A DNA stretch of 64,000 bases from UBA1672 sp050633285 (GTDB lineage: Bacteria > Pseudomonadota > Alphaproteobacteria > Micavibrionales > Micavibrionaceae). Shown piece by piece: positions 8,223 to 19,534 of this stretch (its first letter is position 1; the number at the start of each line of letters is the position of its first letter). The notes below the pieces were generated by a model. That model made no database searches, was not told the origin of the DNA, and saw only the letters and a program-made list of their open reading frames with translations. The DNA lies in NCBI GenBank assembly GCA_050633285.1, contig JBOEGG010000002.1, positions 434,001 to 498,000 on the forward strand, given 5' to 3'. Made by a program: the position numbers and the translations under genes.

Positions 8223-9530
8223 TCAGGCTGCCTTGTCTGCTTTTTCTGCTTTCTTACGATCCAATGTATAAGTATGGAAACCACCATAAATAGAGGAACG
8301 ATCCTGCTCATTACGAGGAGCTGCAAGTGATTCATCATACTCCCAAGGAGATAAAGTATCTTCTTTCAAAGCGTCTGTTAACGGGCTGTAATCTCCGGCA
8401 GTACGGAATATAACGCGTGCACCATCTTTAGCAGAGCGTAAGACAGCTTCCCAAAGTTCGTTAAGTTGCTGTTCGTTCATCCAATCTTGCGCATCAAGAA
8501 ACACATAGCAATCGGTGCTATTCTCACCTTTGGCATCAAGGTATTCTGTAATCGTACAATGCTCAACCTTTGCTTTATCAGCATTGGCTTTCAGCGTTTC
8601 ATAGTTTTCTTCTTTTAAATAGCGCGGCACAGCTTGTTTTTTATCACGGTCATAGCCACGGCTGAAAGCTTGCCATGCGAAATAATTATCCTCAATCGGG
8701 AACTGACACGCCATGCGTTCCAAACGCGCCTTTAACAGACTCGCCATATCACCCTTGGCAGATTCGTTCAGTTCATCGAACTGGGAAGGTGGAATTCCTA
8801 AGCCATAGAGTGATTCTGGCTTTCCACACATCATTTTGACAAAACGTTTTTCAAAAAGTGGGCCGAGCGTGCGATCAAAAATGACCTTCTGCTCTTCTTG
8901 TGTGCGTGCCTTTAAAATATCACGTGGGCTCTGTCCGTAAACTTTAGAAACAAGATGAACCATGCCAATAAACTTACCCAAAAGACCATACTTATAGATG
9001 TTCTTTTTAAATAGGTTAATACGGCGACCATGTGGAAATACTTTCTTTTCCCAATAATCGCGTGTGTATTTATCTAAATGCGGAAGAATATATTTATCGT
9101 AATTTTTGATATTTTCCGGCGTATCTGCATGACCAAAGAATAAGAAAAAGCTTTCATAGTCAGGTAGGTGCTTTAAAGCTGCGATTTTTAAACGACCCAA
9201 TGCAACATGGTGCGGATTAAGGTCAACTGCCGTAACCGAATTTGGTGATTCTGTTAGGTAATTCATCATGTTACAGCCACCTGAACAAATCGTCATAATG
9301 TCTGATGCCGCGTCAATTTTCATCGCAGGGATGTCAACTTCTGGATCTTCCCAAATTTGCGGGTACACAAAACCACTGAACGCCATAGTGAACATGCGTT
9401 CTTGAAGGCCACGCTTCGACGTTACTTTATTACCATCACCGTAAACTGCACTTTTTAGCAAATCTTTGTTTGCAACAGTCTCGCTATCATCTGCTATGAC
9501 TTCGTTCGAAATTCTTGTGTCCGCACTCAT
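8223..9530 (-). CDS. btaA: BtaA: SAM:diacylglycerol 3-amino-3-carboxypropyltransferase
   Basis: BtaA moves the 3-amino-3-carboxypropyl group of SAM to diacylglycerol, the first committed step to the betaine lipid DGTS (DUF3419 family). The 435-residue protein has the family hallmarks QIWEDPEVD (from residue 58), the unusual SAM-site SGGCN (83-87) and AVDLNPHH (101-108). It is followed after 4 bases by btaB, forming a two-gene operon. It is divergent from mfd across 91 bases. In known cases DGTS is made under phosphate limitation, but no convincing pair of PHO-box repeats is visible in that gap, so regulation is unknown. Confidence 0.93.
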   Translation of the reverse strand: MSADTRISNEVIADDSETVANKDLLKSAVYGDGNKVTSKRGLQERMFTMAFSGFVYPQIWEDPEVDIPAMKIDAASDIMTICSGGCNMMNYLTESPNSVTAVDLNPHHVALGRLKIAALKHLPDYESFFLFFGHADTPENIKNYDKYILPHLDKYTRDYWEKKVFPHGRRINLFKKNIYKYGLLGKFIGMVHLVSKVYGQSPRDILKARTQEEQKVIFDRTLGPLFEKRFVKMMCGKPESLYGLGIPPSQFDELNESAKGDMASLLKARLERMACQFPIEDNYFAWQAFSRGYDRDKKQAVPRYLKEENYETLKANADKAKVEHCTITEYLDAKGENSTDCYVFLDAQDWMNEQQLNELWEAVLRSAKDGARVIFRTAGDYSPLTDALKEDTLSPWEYDESLAAPRNEQDRSSIYGGFHTYTLDRKKAEKADKAA

Positions 9531-9621
9531 ATTCTTTTATGTCCCTTGAAATAGACTGAAACCTATATATAAAGAGCCAATCAAAAGCAAACAACTATTT
9601 TACGGTTTCAAGAGGTATTTT

Positions 9622-13128
<3,507 letters not shown>

Positions 13129-13271
13129 CCATTTGTTTTGCGAATAAGTTGTCCATAGTGCCATGCCCCTAAAATGCGATTATTTTGGAATTATTAAGCG
13201 TTCTATGGCACACTTATTGCTTATTAAAAATATATATGAGAAATGCCTTCAAAAACCGTAAGGGGATTGAT

Positions 13272-13694
13272 ATGTCCAGAGAGTATGCAGATAGCAAAAT
13301 CAAAGAAGCCCTGAATATGCATGGCGGTAATACCGCACTTGCGCGCCAACAGATTATTACATGGTCTTATGATGACCCTGAATTAATGCGCGCACTGGCA
13401 CGTCCGCATTTGGATGGTATTGTGTCTTATCAGGTTGATAGAGTTTCTTCTGGTAGAGCCACTGTAAAAGAAAAACCACGCCCAACAAGAAAACCACCTC
13501 AAAAGCAAGAGACACCGAAGGAAGAAAATTTTGGTATGGATCTACTCCGCGCCGTTGCTGCGACGGGTACAGTCGTATTTGGACAGGAAGATTCAGGGTC
13601 ACCCGTAAAACGACGTGCCGCCTCTAAACAGCATATTGAGGCAATTCATAAGCTGGCATCAAGTCGGCATAATACAGACAAAACCAAAAAGTAA
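13272..13694 (+). CDS. Conserved-looking hypothetical protein, 140 aa
   Basis: Not recognised as a named family. Residues 1-55 form a probable helical domain (YADSKIKEAL, then NTALARQQIITW, then DPELMRALARPHLDGIV). A Lys/Pro-rich, probably disordered linker with several KP pairs follows at about 67-90, and the C-terminus is basic and helical. No signal peptide or membrane segment is seen. A longer frame opens at 13185, but ATG 13272 is chosen because AAGGGGA precedes it by seven bases and the first 29 residues of the longer reading look unlike coding sequence. It follows mfd after 143 bases that contain a 7-bp inverted repeat (GTGCCAT/ATGGCAC). Confidence 0.7.
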   Translation: MSREYADSKIKEALNMHGGNTALARQQIITWSYDDPELMRALARPHLDGIVSYQVDRVSSGRATVKEKPRPTRKPPQKQETPKEENFGMDLLRAVAATGTVVFGQEDSGSPVKRRAASKQHIEAIHKLASSRHNTDKTKK

Positions 13695-13718
13695 TAAATA
13701 TATAGAGAGCTTGACTAT

Positions 13719-14753
13719 ATGCCTGTTGATCCGCAAATCCTCGCGCAGCGTTTTGGTGTCAATGAATTAGAAGCCCTACCGCGTGACGTTTCGCCGCGCG
13801 AATATTTCCGCGGTGAAAAAGACGGCAAAAGCTTTATCGTGATGCGCTATCCCGATGCCAATGAAGCGGCATCTCAGGAACTTTCAGAGTTCATACAGAT
13901 TGGTGAGTGGTTAAACTCTACAGGAATAAAAGCACCTATATTATATGAGGGCGATACAAATGAATGTATCGCTGCATTCGAAGATCTGGGAAACACATCA
14001 TTTGGTCATATACTACATACAGATCATGATAAAGCGATCGGGCTTTATACCCTTGCTGTCGACGTATTGAAAAAATTGGCATCATCAGGACTGCCAAAGA
14101 ATGGTCTGCCATATTACAAGGATAGTCGTATCCACGAGAATAAAAGGCAGTTCGTTGAATATTGTTTGGCATATACCCAAAAAGAAAAACAAAGTAATGA
14201 GAAGTTACAGTCGTTTTTGACGGCTTGGGATGAGGTTGAGTCTGCTTTACCTGCATGTCCACAAGGGTTCGTACATGGCGATTATCACCTTGAAAACCTA
14301 ATGTTCCAAAACCACGAAACGGGTATAAAACAATGCGCCCTTATTGATTATCAAGATGCGTTAAACGGGCCGCTTCCTTATGATCTTGTAAATATTCTTG
14401 AAGATGCACGTATGGACGTACCTGCCGATTTACGTCACGATATGATAAATCACTATTGTGACGGTCTGTTTGATGGTGCAGAAAAAGAAGTCTTCCTAAA
14501 GTGGTACCGTATTTTAGGAACACAGTTTCACTGCCGTGTGATTGGTCTGTTTATTAAATTGGCAGCCGAACAAAATCGTGATGCATACCTTATCCATATA
14601 AACCGTTTGGCAAATTATATTACGGACGGATTAAAAGATCCTGTTTTATCACCTGTAAAAACATGGTTTGAAAAAGAAGGGGTTGATTTTACCTCTCTAA
14701 AGGATATAGATGGACAAAAGGTACGCGAAACATTTCGAAACATCACGTTGTGA
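13719..14753 (+). CDS. Aminoglycoside-phosphotransferase-fold kinase (AmgK-like)
   Basis: The 344-residue protein has the APH/choline-kinase catalytic core: VHGDYHLENLMF with H186 and D188 (Brenner motif), and IDYQDALNGPLPYDL with metal-binding D210. Closest in pattern are the cell-wall sugar kinases AmgK, which phosphorylate MurNAc/GlcNAc at the anomeric position in peptidoglycan recycling. The nucleotidyltransferase MurU and TsaE, frequent AmgK neighbours, are not here, so the substrate stays open. It follows the small unknown gene after 24 bases and is probably cotranscribed with it. Confidence 0.75.
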   Translation: MPVDPQILAQRFGVNELEALPRDVSPREYFRGEKDGKSFIVMRYPDANEAASQELSEFIQIGEWLNSTGIKAPILYEGDTNECIAAFEDLGNTSFGHILHTDHDKAIGLYTLAVDVLKKLASSGLPKNGLPYYKDSRIHENKRQFVEYCLAYTQKEKQSNEKLQSFLTAWDEVESALPACPQGFVHGDYHLENLMFQNHETGIKQCALIDYQDALNGPLPYDLVNILEDARMDVPADLRHDMINHYCDGLFDGAEKEVFLKWYRILGTQFHCRVIGLFIKLAAEQNRDAYLIHINRLANYITDGLKDPVLSPVKTWFEKEGVDFTSLKDIDGQKVRETFRNITL

Positions 14754-14827
14754 TAGTTTGACCTTAGCGTATCTAAAAACACAGATGTAAAAACATCAGG
14801 CACTTTTTGAACAAGGAGTTATATAAT

Positions 14828-16048
14828 ATGTCTATCGTCGCAGATCGTTTGAGCCGGATTAAACCTTCTCCAACTATTGCCGTTACTAATAAGGCAAGGG
14901 AATTAAAAGCAGCAGGGCGCGATGTTATTGGCCTTGGTGCTGGTGAACCAGATTTCGATACGCCAGAGTTCGTAAAGGAAGCGGCATGTAAAGCAATTGC
15001 AAACGGCGAAACAAAATACACGGCCGTAGATGGTACTCCTGCATTAAAAGATGCAATTATCGAAAAGTTTAAACGTGATAATGATCTGGAATATACACGC
15101 GATCAAATTACTGTTGGTACAGGCGGAAAACAGGTTTTGTACAATGCCTTAATGGCATCTGTTAATCCGGGTGATGAGGTTATAATTCCTGCACCTTATT
15201 GGGTTTCTTATCCGGATATGGTTTTACTCGCCGAAGGAACACCGGTATGCGTTGAATGTTCAAAAGAGAACGATTTCAAATTAACTGCCGAAGATTTGGA
15301 AGCGGCAATTACACCCAAAACGAAATGGTTGATTTTCAATTCACCCTCTAATCCAACAGGTGGCACATACACGCGCGAAGAGTTGAAATCTCTAACAGAT
15401 GTTTTGGTGAAATACCCAAATGTTTATATCATGACAGACGATATGTATGAGCACCTCGTCTATGACGGTTTCGAATACTCAACACCTGCACAAGTAGAGC
15501 CAAGTTTATATGATCGTACATTAACATGTAACGGTGTATCAAAATCATATGCAATGACAGGCTGGCGCATTGGTTATGCGGGCGGGCCAAAAGATTTGAT
15601 TAAGGCAATGGCAAAAGTTCAAAGCCAAAGCACATCAAACCCGTCTTCAGTATCACAAGCCGCGGCAGTTGAGGCTCTAAATGGGGATCAATCATTTTTG
15701 CAAGAACGTAATAATGTATTCAAAGAGCGCCGTGATATGGTTGTTGATATGCTAAATGCGGCAGATGGTATTGAATGTATTAAGCCGGAAGGAGCATTTT
15801 ATGTCTATCCGTCTTGCGCAGGAACAATCGGAAAAACAACACCAGATGGTAAAGTCATTGAAAGCGACGAGGACTTCGTAACATATCTTCTTGAAACAGA
15901 AGGTGTTGCAGCAGTTCATGGTGCGGCGTTTGGTTTATCTCCATATTTCCGTATTTCTTATGCAACAAGTACAGAAAATTTGACCGAAGCATGTAAGCGT
16001 ATCCAACGCGCATGTAGTGCATTACAGGGTGAAGCAAAAGCAGCGTAA
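14828..16048 (+). CDS. Aspartate/prephenate-type aminotransferase (class I, PLP)
   Basis: A 406-residue fold-type I aminotransferase of the Igamma aspartate group common in alphaproteobacteria. The Schiff-base lysine is in SKSYAMTGWRIGYAGG (about K239). The N-terminal GLGAGEPDFDTPE and NSPSNPTGG segments are diagnostic. It should interconvert aspartate and oxaloacetate, and some relatives also use prephenate. ATG 14828 is chosen over 14807 because AAGGAG lies upstream and MSIVADRLS is the usual N-terminus. Its stop is 16 bases from the convergent hydrolase stop; a GCGTAA-T5-TTACGC palindrome (16043-16059) spans the junction. Confidence 0.92.
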   Translation: MSIVADRLSRIKPSPTIAVTNKARELKAAGRDVIGLGAGEPDFDTPEFVKEAACKAIANGETKYTAVDGTPALKDAIIEKFKRDNDLEYTRDQITVGTGGKQVLYNALMASVNPGDEVIIPAPYWVSYPDMVLLAEGTPVCVECSKENDFKLTAEDLEAAITPKTKWLIFNSPSNPTGGTYTREELKSLTDVLVKYPNVYIMTDDMYEHLVYDGFEYSTPAQVEPSLYDRTLTCNGVSKSYAMTGWRIGYAGGPKDLIKAMAKVQSQSTSNPSSVSQAAAVEALNGDQSFLQERNNVFKERRDMVVDMLNAADGIECIKPEGAFYVYPSCAGTIGKTTPDGKVIESDEDFVTYLLETEGVAAVHGAAFGLSPYFRISYATSTENLTEACKRIQRACSALQGEAKAA

Positions 16049-16064
16049 TTTTTTTACGCAACCT

Positions 16065-17222
16065 TTATTCTAGTCCCGGCATAGGGTCTTCATATTCCGA
16101 AGCGGTCACCTGAGAATGGTGGCCGTTATGTGGTTCGGATATTAAAGTACAGCTTTGCGGAATATTAATACGATGCCAATCATCAGTCATATCTTTCATC
16201 GCGGTTAAGATAAGGTCACGTGCTTTTTTAGATTCTAAAAACGGATTGTGATACGTATCAAACTCATAAAATTTAGCATCAAAATGTTCTGCAACATTGC
16301 TGATATAGTTTTTACAGGATACAAAATCTTTTGATCCACCAATCATTATTAATGGAAAGTCTTTGGCAGAGTCCGGAACACCTTCATCACGAATCCTTTG
16401 TTCAAGATTCTCCCCCTCAATATTGGAATATAAAATCTGCCCATGAGTCGTAGCCGTGTTTTCGGTCGTAATGGGAGAGCTGGTAATACGACTTCGATCT
16501 TGATAAACAGATTCAGATGTACCGTTATTCGCCAAAGCTTTCTTAACACTTTCAACTGCAGAAAATGTCCAGTCCAACGGTGCTTCCCCATATGATTTTT
16601 CTGAAAACATACGGCAATAAGCATTGTAGAAACGGTTGAGAATCGGGCTGGAACGGTAGGGGGATGAAAAATGCGGTGCAATTAAAACTGCGCCGGCATA
16701 ATTCTCTTCAATTGTATCTGAAAAATCATTATCCAACATATTAGAAATGAATGCACGTCCACCAAGGGAATGCCCAAAAATGTAATTAGGTATACCTTCT
16801 TTAAAGCCACCGGGTGGCGGATTACTTTGTAAAAGTGCGTGAACGATCTTCTTGTTATCTTGAAGATATCCAATTTGTGTACCGGGGTCGGGCAGGGGGA
16901 TAATGTCAATTTCTATCCCTGCACGTTGAAGGGCACGAACTTGCGGTGTGTTATAATCAGAAGGGTTTGATTTAAATCCGGTTATAAAAGTAATTTTGGA
17001 TTTCGGGTCACCTTTTGCATGGGCACGAATGCACCCAACATGAATATCTGCCGGTGCATAATCAATAAATTCCCAATGATCGGGGATGTTGTTTGAAACC
17101 GGACAAGATAAATTATAGCTGAGTGGTTCTTGTGGTATGACTGGGCCTTTGAAAAGCCAGCTCATACGGTGTTTTATATCCTGAGCGTTAAAGCATGATG
17201 ATAATCCCATTAAACGCAACAA
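16065..17222 (-). CDS. Serine alpha/beta hydrolase, unknown substrate
   Basis: A 385-residue hydrolase with nucleophile elbow GHSLGG (S152), probable acid in GGSKDFVS and probable catalytic His in DTYHNPFLES near residue 345. The opening TFITGFKSNPSDY resembles lysophospholipase or monoglyceride-lipase relatives. The region between about 165 and 290 is a large lid-like insertion rich in Ser/Thr. There is no clear signal peptide, though the N-terminus has a hydrophobic MLRLMGLSSCF start. Convergent with the aminotransferase; its own promoter must lie in the 350-bp gap above it. Confidence 0.75.
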   Translation of the reverse strand: MLRLMGLSSCFNAQDIKHRMSWLFKGPVIPQEPLSYNLSCPVSNNIPDHWEFIDYAPADIHVGCIRAHAKGDPKSKITFITGFKSNPSDYNTPQVRALQRAGIEIDIIPLPDPGTQIGYLQDNKKIVHALLQSNPPPGGFKEGIPNYIFGHSLGGRAFISNMLDNDFSDTIEENYAGAVLIAPHFSSPYRSSPILNRFYNAYCRMFSEKSYGEAPLDWTFSAVESVKKALANNGTSESVYQDRSRITSSPITTENTATTHGQILYSNIEGENLEQRIRDEGVPDSAKDFPLIMIGGSKDFVSCKNYISNVAEHFDAKFYEFDTYHNPFLESKKARDLILTAMKDMTDDWHRINIPQSCTLISEPHNGHHSQVTASEYEDPMPGLE

Positions 17223-17330
17223 TCTCCCCGAATATCATTATTGATATTTATTTATTAGTTTCTCATTATATTAAACATGATTTTGGCAAAAGATGGAAAC
17301 TCTAACTATGTTGCATCGCAACACGGTAGA

Positions 17331-17361
17331 GAAAAAGAAAAGCCGGACAAAAACGTCCGGC
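17331..17361 (-). terminator. Strong intrinsic terminator (minus strand)
   Basis: GCCGGAC (17342-17348) and GTCCGGC (17355-17361) form a perfect 7-bp stem with a 6-base loop. On the minus strand it is followed by TTTTCTTTTTC. It has no U-tract in the plus direction, so it ends a minus-strand transcript. Confidence 0.8.
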
Positions 17362-17445
17362 ATTTAGTTGAACAGGGAGGTTTTACGTCTTGTGAGACGC
17401 CCGCCAAATACATAAGTATTCTTTGGGAAGAGCCTAAACTCTATA
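17332..17445 (-). ncRNA. Putative small RNA with a CCUCCC anti-Shine-Dalgarno loop
   Basis: Read on the minus strand, this roughly 110-nt stretch has a hairpin CGTCT-CACA-AGACG (17386-17399), an unpaired segment with ACCTCCC (17375-17381), and then a 7-bp GC-rich terminator hairpin and U-tract (17361 down to 17332). A consensus promoter ends a few bases upstream of the proposed start near 17445. The order hairpin, exposed CCUCC, terminator resembles alphaproteobacterial trans-acting sRNAs that pair with mRNA ribosome binding sites. It could also be the 3' UTR of lysR, which ends at 17573. No transcript evidence is available. Confidence 0.5.
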
Positions 17446-17451
17446 ACTATT

Positions 17452-17481
17452 ACTATAGTGCATAGCATAACAAGAGTTCAA
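17452..17481 (-). promoter_or_regulatory. Candidate promoter of the putative small RNA
   Basis: On the minus strand TTGAAC (17481-17476) and TATAGT (17457-17452) are spaced 18 bases apart. Initiation would fall near 17445, about 85 bases before the terminator stem. Confidence 0.45.
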
Positions 17482-17508
17482 ATGCGTTTATTGCATTCGA
17501 GCTATGCA
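17459..17508. repeat. Inverted repeat around the small-RNA promoter
   Basis: TGCATAGC (17459-17466) and GCTATGCA (17501-17508) are perfect 8-base inverted repeats separated by 34 bases. One arm lies between the -10 and -35 boxes of the candidate small-RNA promoter and the other just upstream of the -35. A smaller AATGC/GCATT pair (17481-17485, 17493-17497) sits inside. This could be a two-site operator or a DNA/RNA hairpin. Confidence 0.5.
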
Positions 17509-17572
17509 TTTTAGTCATATCTATTGTGGGGTGAGCTATGAGGTTATTCGTGGGGTGACGCGTCACTCTCGC

Positions 17573-18475
17573 CTAATCGTATGAAGTACTGTTTTTTATG
17601 TATTGAAATAAGTAATCCTTCAAAACCATAATACGCTTTGAATTTCTGCGTTCTTGCGGGTAGACAAAATACATATCCACGTTTGGAATATCTAAATCCG
17701 GAAACAGAACTTCAATATCATCATCTTGGTGTGCAATATATCGTGGTAAAACAGAAATCCCTGTACCGTTCTTAACAGCCGTATAGCGCGCATGCATAGA
17801 ATTCAGTAAAACCACATTTGGATTGTTAACAACATTAATGTTCAACCTGTTGAATATCCAGTTGGGTTTAAGAAACGGTGTATGCATATTCTGTGGATAG
17901 CCAATCATCGTATGCTTACCAAAATCATCTAAAGATTTCGGGCGTCCTCGTGTCTCTAGGTAATGTTTAGAGGCACAAAGAGAAAAGTTGATTGTTGTCA
18001 TATGACGCTCTATTAAATCGCTTTGATCTACTTTTTGTAAACGTAAGGCAACGTCGGCCTCACGGCGGTTCAAATCATAAACGCGATCATCTAATAAAAG
18101 GGTCATCTGAATATCAGGGTAGGCAAGTTTAAAATTACCGAGCTGAGGCGCTAACCATGTTGAGGCTATAAATTCCACAGTTGTAATCGTGAGTGGCCCT
18201 TCGGGTAGAACGCGCGAATCGGTAAGTTGCATTTGTACCTGTTGCAAACGATCAAAAACATCACATGTTGTTTGAAACAGCATCTCCCCTTGCTCGGTTA
18301 AAACCAAACCGCGCGCATGTCTGTGAAATAATGGTAAGCCCAGTGAATTCTCCAAACTACTGATTTGTCTGGATATTGCTGATTGACTTAAATTCAGGTT
18401 CTCACCTGCATGGGTAAAGCTGCCTGCATCTGCGACTGCCTTAAATATACGCAATTTATCCCAATCCATGGCCAT
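17573..18475 (-). CDS. LysR-family transcriptional regulator
   Basis: A 300-residue regulator with an N-terminal winged helix-turn-helix (DKLRIFKAVADAGSFTHAG, then LSQSAISRQISSLE) and a periplasmic-binding-like effector domain from about residue 95. It sits 47 bases downstream of trxB in the same direction, an arrangement seen often in alphaproteobacteria, so it may be cotranscribed with it. ATG 18475 has GGGGA eight bases upstream; ATG 18469 is an alternative. The effector and targets cannot be read from the sequence. The 3' side leads into the structured gap. Confidence 0.93.
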   Translation of the reverse strand: MAMDWDKLRIFKAVADAGSFTHAGENLNLSQSAISRQISSLENSLGLPLFHRHARGLVLTEQGEMLFQTTCDVFDRLQQVQMQLTDSRVLPEGPLTITTVEFIASTWLAPQLGNFKLAYPDIQMTLLLDDRVYDLNRREADVALRLQKVDQSDLIERHMTTINFSLCASKHYLETRGRPKSLDDFGKHTMIGYPQNMHTPFLKPNWIFNRLNINVVNNPNVVLLNSMHARYTAVKNGTGISVLPRYIAHQDDDIEVLFPDLDIPNVDMYFVYPQERRNSKRIMVLKDYLFQYIKNSTSYD

Positions 18476-18522
18476 GATGTTTCCCCATTATCTCCCTTAG
18501 ATTATATGTGTTGTCGCTACCA

Positions 18523-19497
18523 TTACTCCGCAGCTTGTGCATTATTCGCGCTGTCACCATCTTCTTGCACGGCTAAGAAACGGTCAGCCTCCAATGCAGC
18601 CATACACCCCATACCTGCCGCAGTGACGGCTTGACGGTATATATGATCCGCAACATCACCTGCCGCATAAATACCGTCTATTGATGTTGCGGTTGAATTT
18701 GCCGCCGTGTCGATATAGCCACTTTCATCCATATCCAGCTTACCCTTAAACAGTTCCGTTGCAGGGTCATGACCGATTGCAACGAATAAGCCGTCTTTTT
18801 TAATTTCCTGTGTCTCACCTGTCTTTGTACTTTTAACGATAAGACCGGTCATACCCATATCATCGCCTGTAATATCCTCAACGGCGTGATCCCATAACAC
18901 ATCGACTTTTTCATTTTCGAAAAGGCGCTTTTGCATGATTTTTTCCGCGCGTAGTGAGTCGCGTCTATGGATCAATGTGACTTTTGAACAGAAATTAGTA
19001 AGGAAAAGAGCTTCTTCTACAGCTGTATTACCGCCGCCAACAATTGCGACTTCTTTACCGCGGAAAAAGAACCCATCGCAAGTGGCACATGCAGATACAC
19101 CCTTACCACGGAATTTTTCTTCTGCCGGCAGGCCAAGCCAACGCGCTTTTGCACCTGTTGCAATAATAATTGTATCTGCGGTATATACTGCACCTGAATC
19201 ACCGGTCGCTTTAAACGGGCGAGAAGAAACATCAATATCCATGATATAGTCGCTCACCATGTTTGTTCCAACATTCTTGGCCTGTTGTTGCATTTGTTCC
19301 ATAAGCCATGGCCCTTGAATGACATCTGCAAATCCGGGGTAATTTTCAACTTCTGTTGTGATCATAAGCTGCCCGCCCGGTTCCATACCTGTAACCAAAG
19401 TTGGTTCAAGGTTGGCGCGCGCGGCATAAATCGCGGCAGTATATCCGGCTGGTCCTGACCCAATAATAAGAACTCGCGTGTGGTGCGTTTCTGACAT
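18523..19497 (-). CDS. trxB: Thioredoxin reductase
   Basis: This NADPH-dependent flavoenzyme reduces thioredoxin in the cytosol. The 324 residues include the FAD-binding GSGPAGYTAAIYAARA (13-28), the redox pair CATC (C137 and C140) and the NADPH-binding GGGNTAVEEALFL just after it. The C-terminal FAD segment is GIYAAGDVAD. All catalytic residues are present. Gene order lrp (divergent), ELM1-like, trxB and lysR is compact; the gap to the upstream ELM1 gene is 37 bases. Confidence 0.97.
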   Translation of the reverse strand: MSETHHTRVLIIGSGPAGYTAAIYAARANLEPTLVTGMEPGGQLMITTEVENYPGFADVIQGPWLMEQMQQQAKNVGTNMVSDYIMDIDVSSRPFKATGDSGAVYTADTIIIATGAKARWLGLPAEEKFRGKGVSACATCDGFFFRGKEVAIVGGGNTAVEEALFLTNFCSKVTLIHRRDSLRAEKIMQKRLFENEKVDVLWDHAVEDITGDDMGMTGLIVKSTKTGETQEIKKDGLFVAIGHDPATELFKGKLDMDESGYIDTAANSTATSIDGIYAAGDVADHIYRQAVTAAGMGCMAALEADRFLAVQEDGDSANNAQAAE

Positions 19498-19534
19498 TTT
19501 TATTCCTCTTTTTACAATAATCTTATCTTAACCA

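Larger units (their letters stand above)
17223..17572. other. 350-bp non-coding gap with structured elements
   Basis: The gap lies between two minus-strand genes (LysR upstream, hydrolase downstream). It holds a probable minus-strand small RNA (17332-17445), its promoter, a strong intrinsic terminator and a long inverted repeat around the promoter; each is listed separately. The remaining bases (17223-17330 and 17510-17572) show no further structure. A 62-codon plus-strand frame at 17277-17465 has no ribosome binding site and is explained by the RNA. Confidence 0.6.

Noticed and set aside
9531..9621. Possible PHO box upstream of btaA
   Set aside because: No pair of CTGTCAT-like repeats with correct spacing was seen.
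16043..16059. GCGTAA-T5-TTACGC hairpin between convergent genes as a terminator
   Set aside because: The T-run is in the loop, there is no U-tract after the stem, and the stem is short and AT-rich.
17277..17465. 62-codon plus-strand frame in the 350-bp gap
   Set aside because: No ribosome binding site, and it overlaps the terminator hairpin and promoter of the proposed minus-strand RNA.
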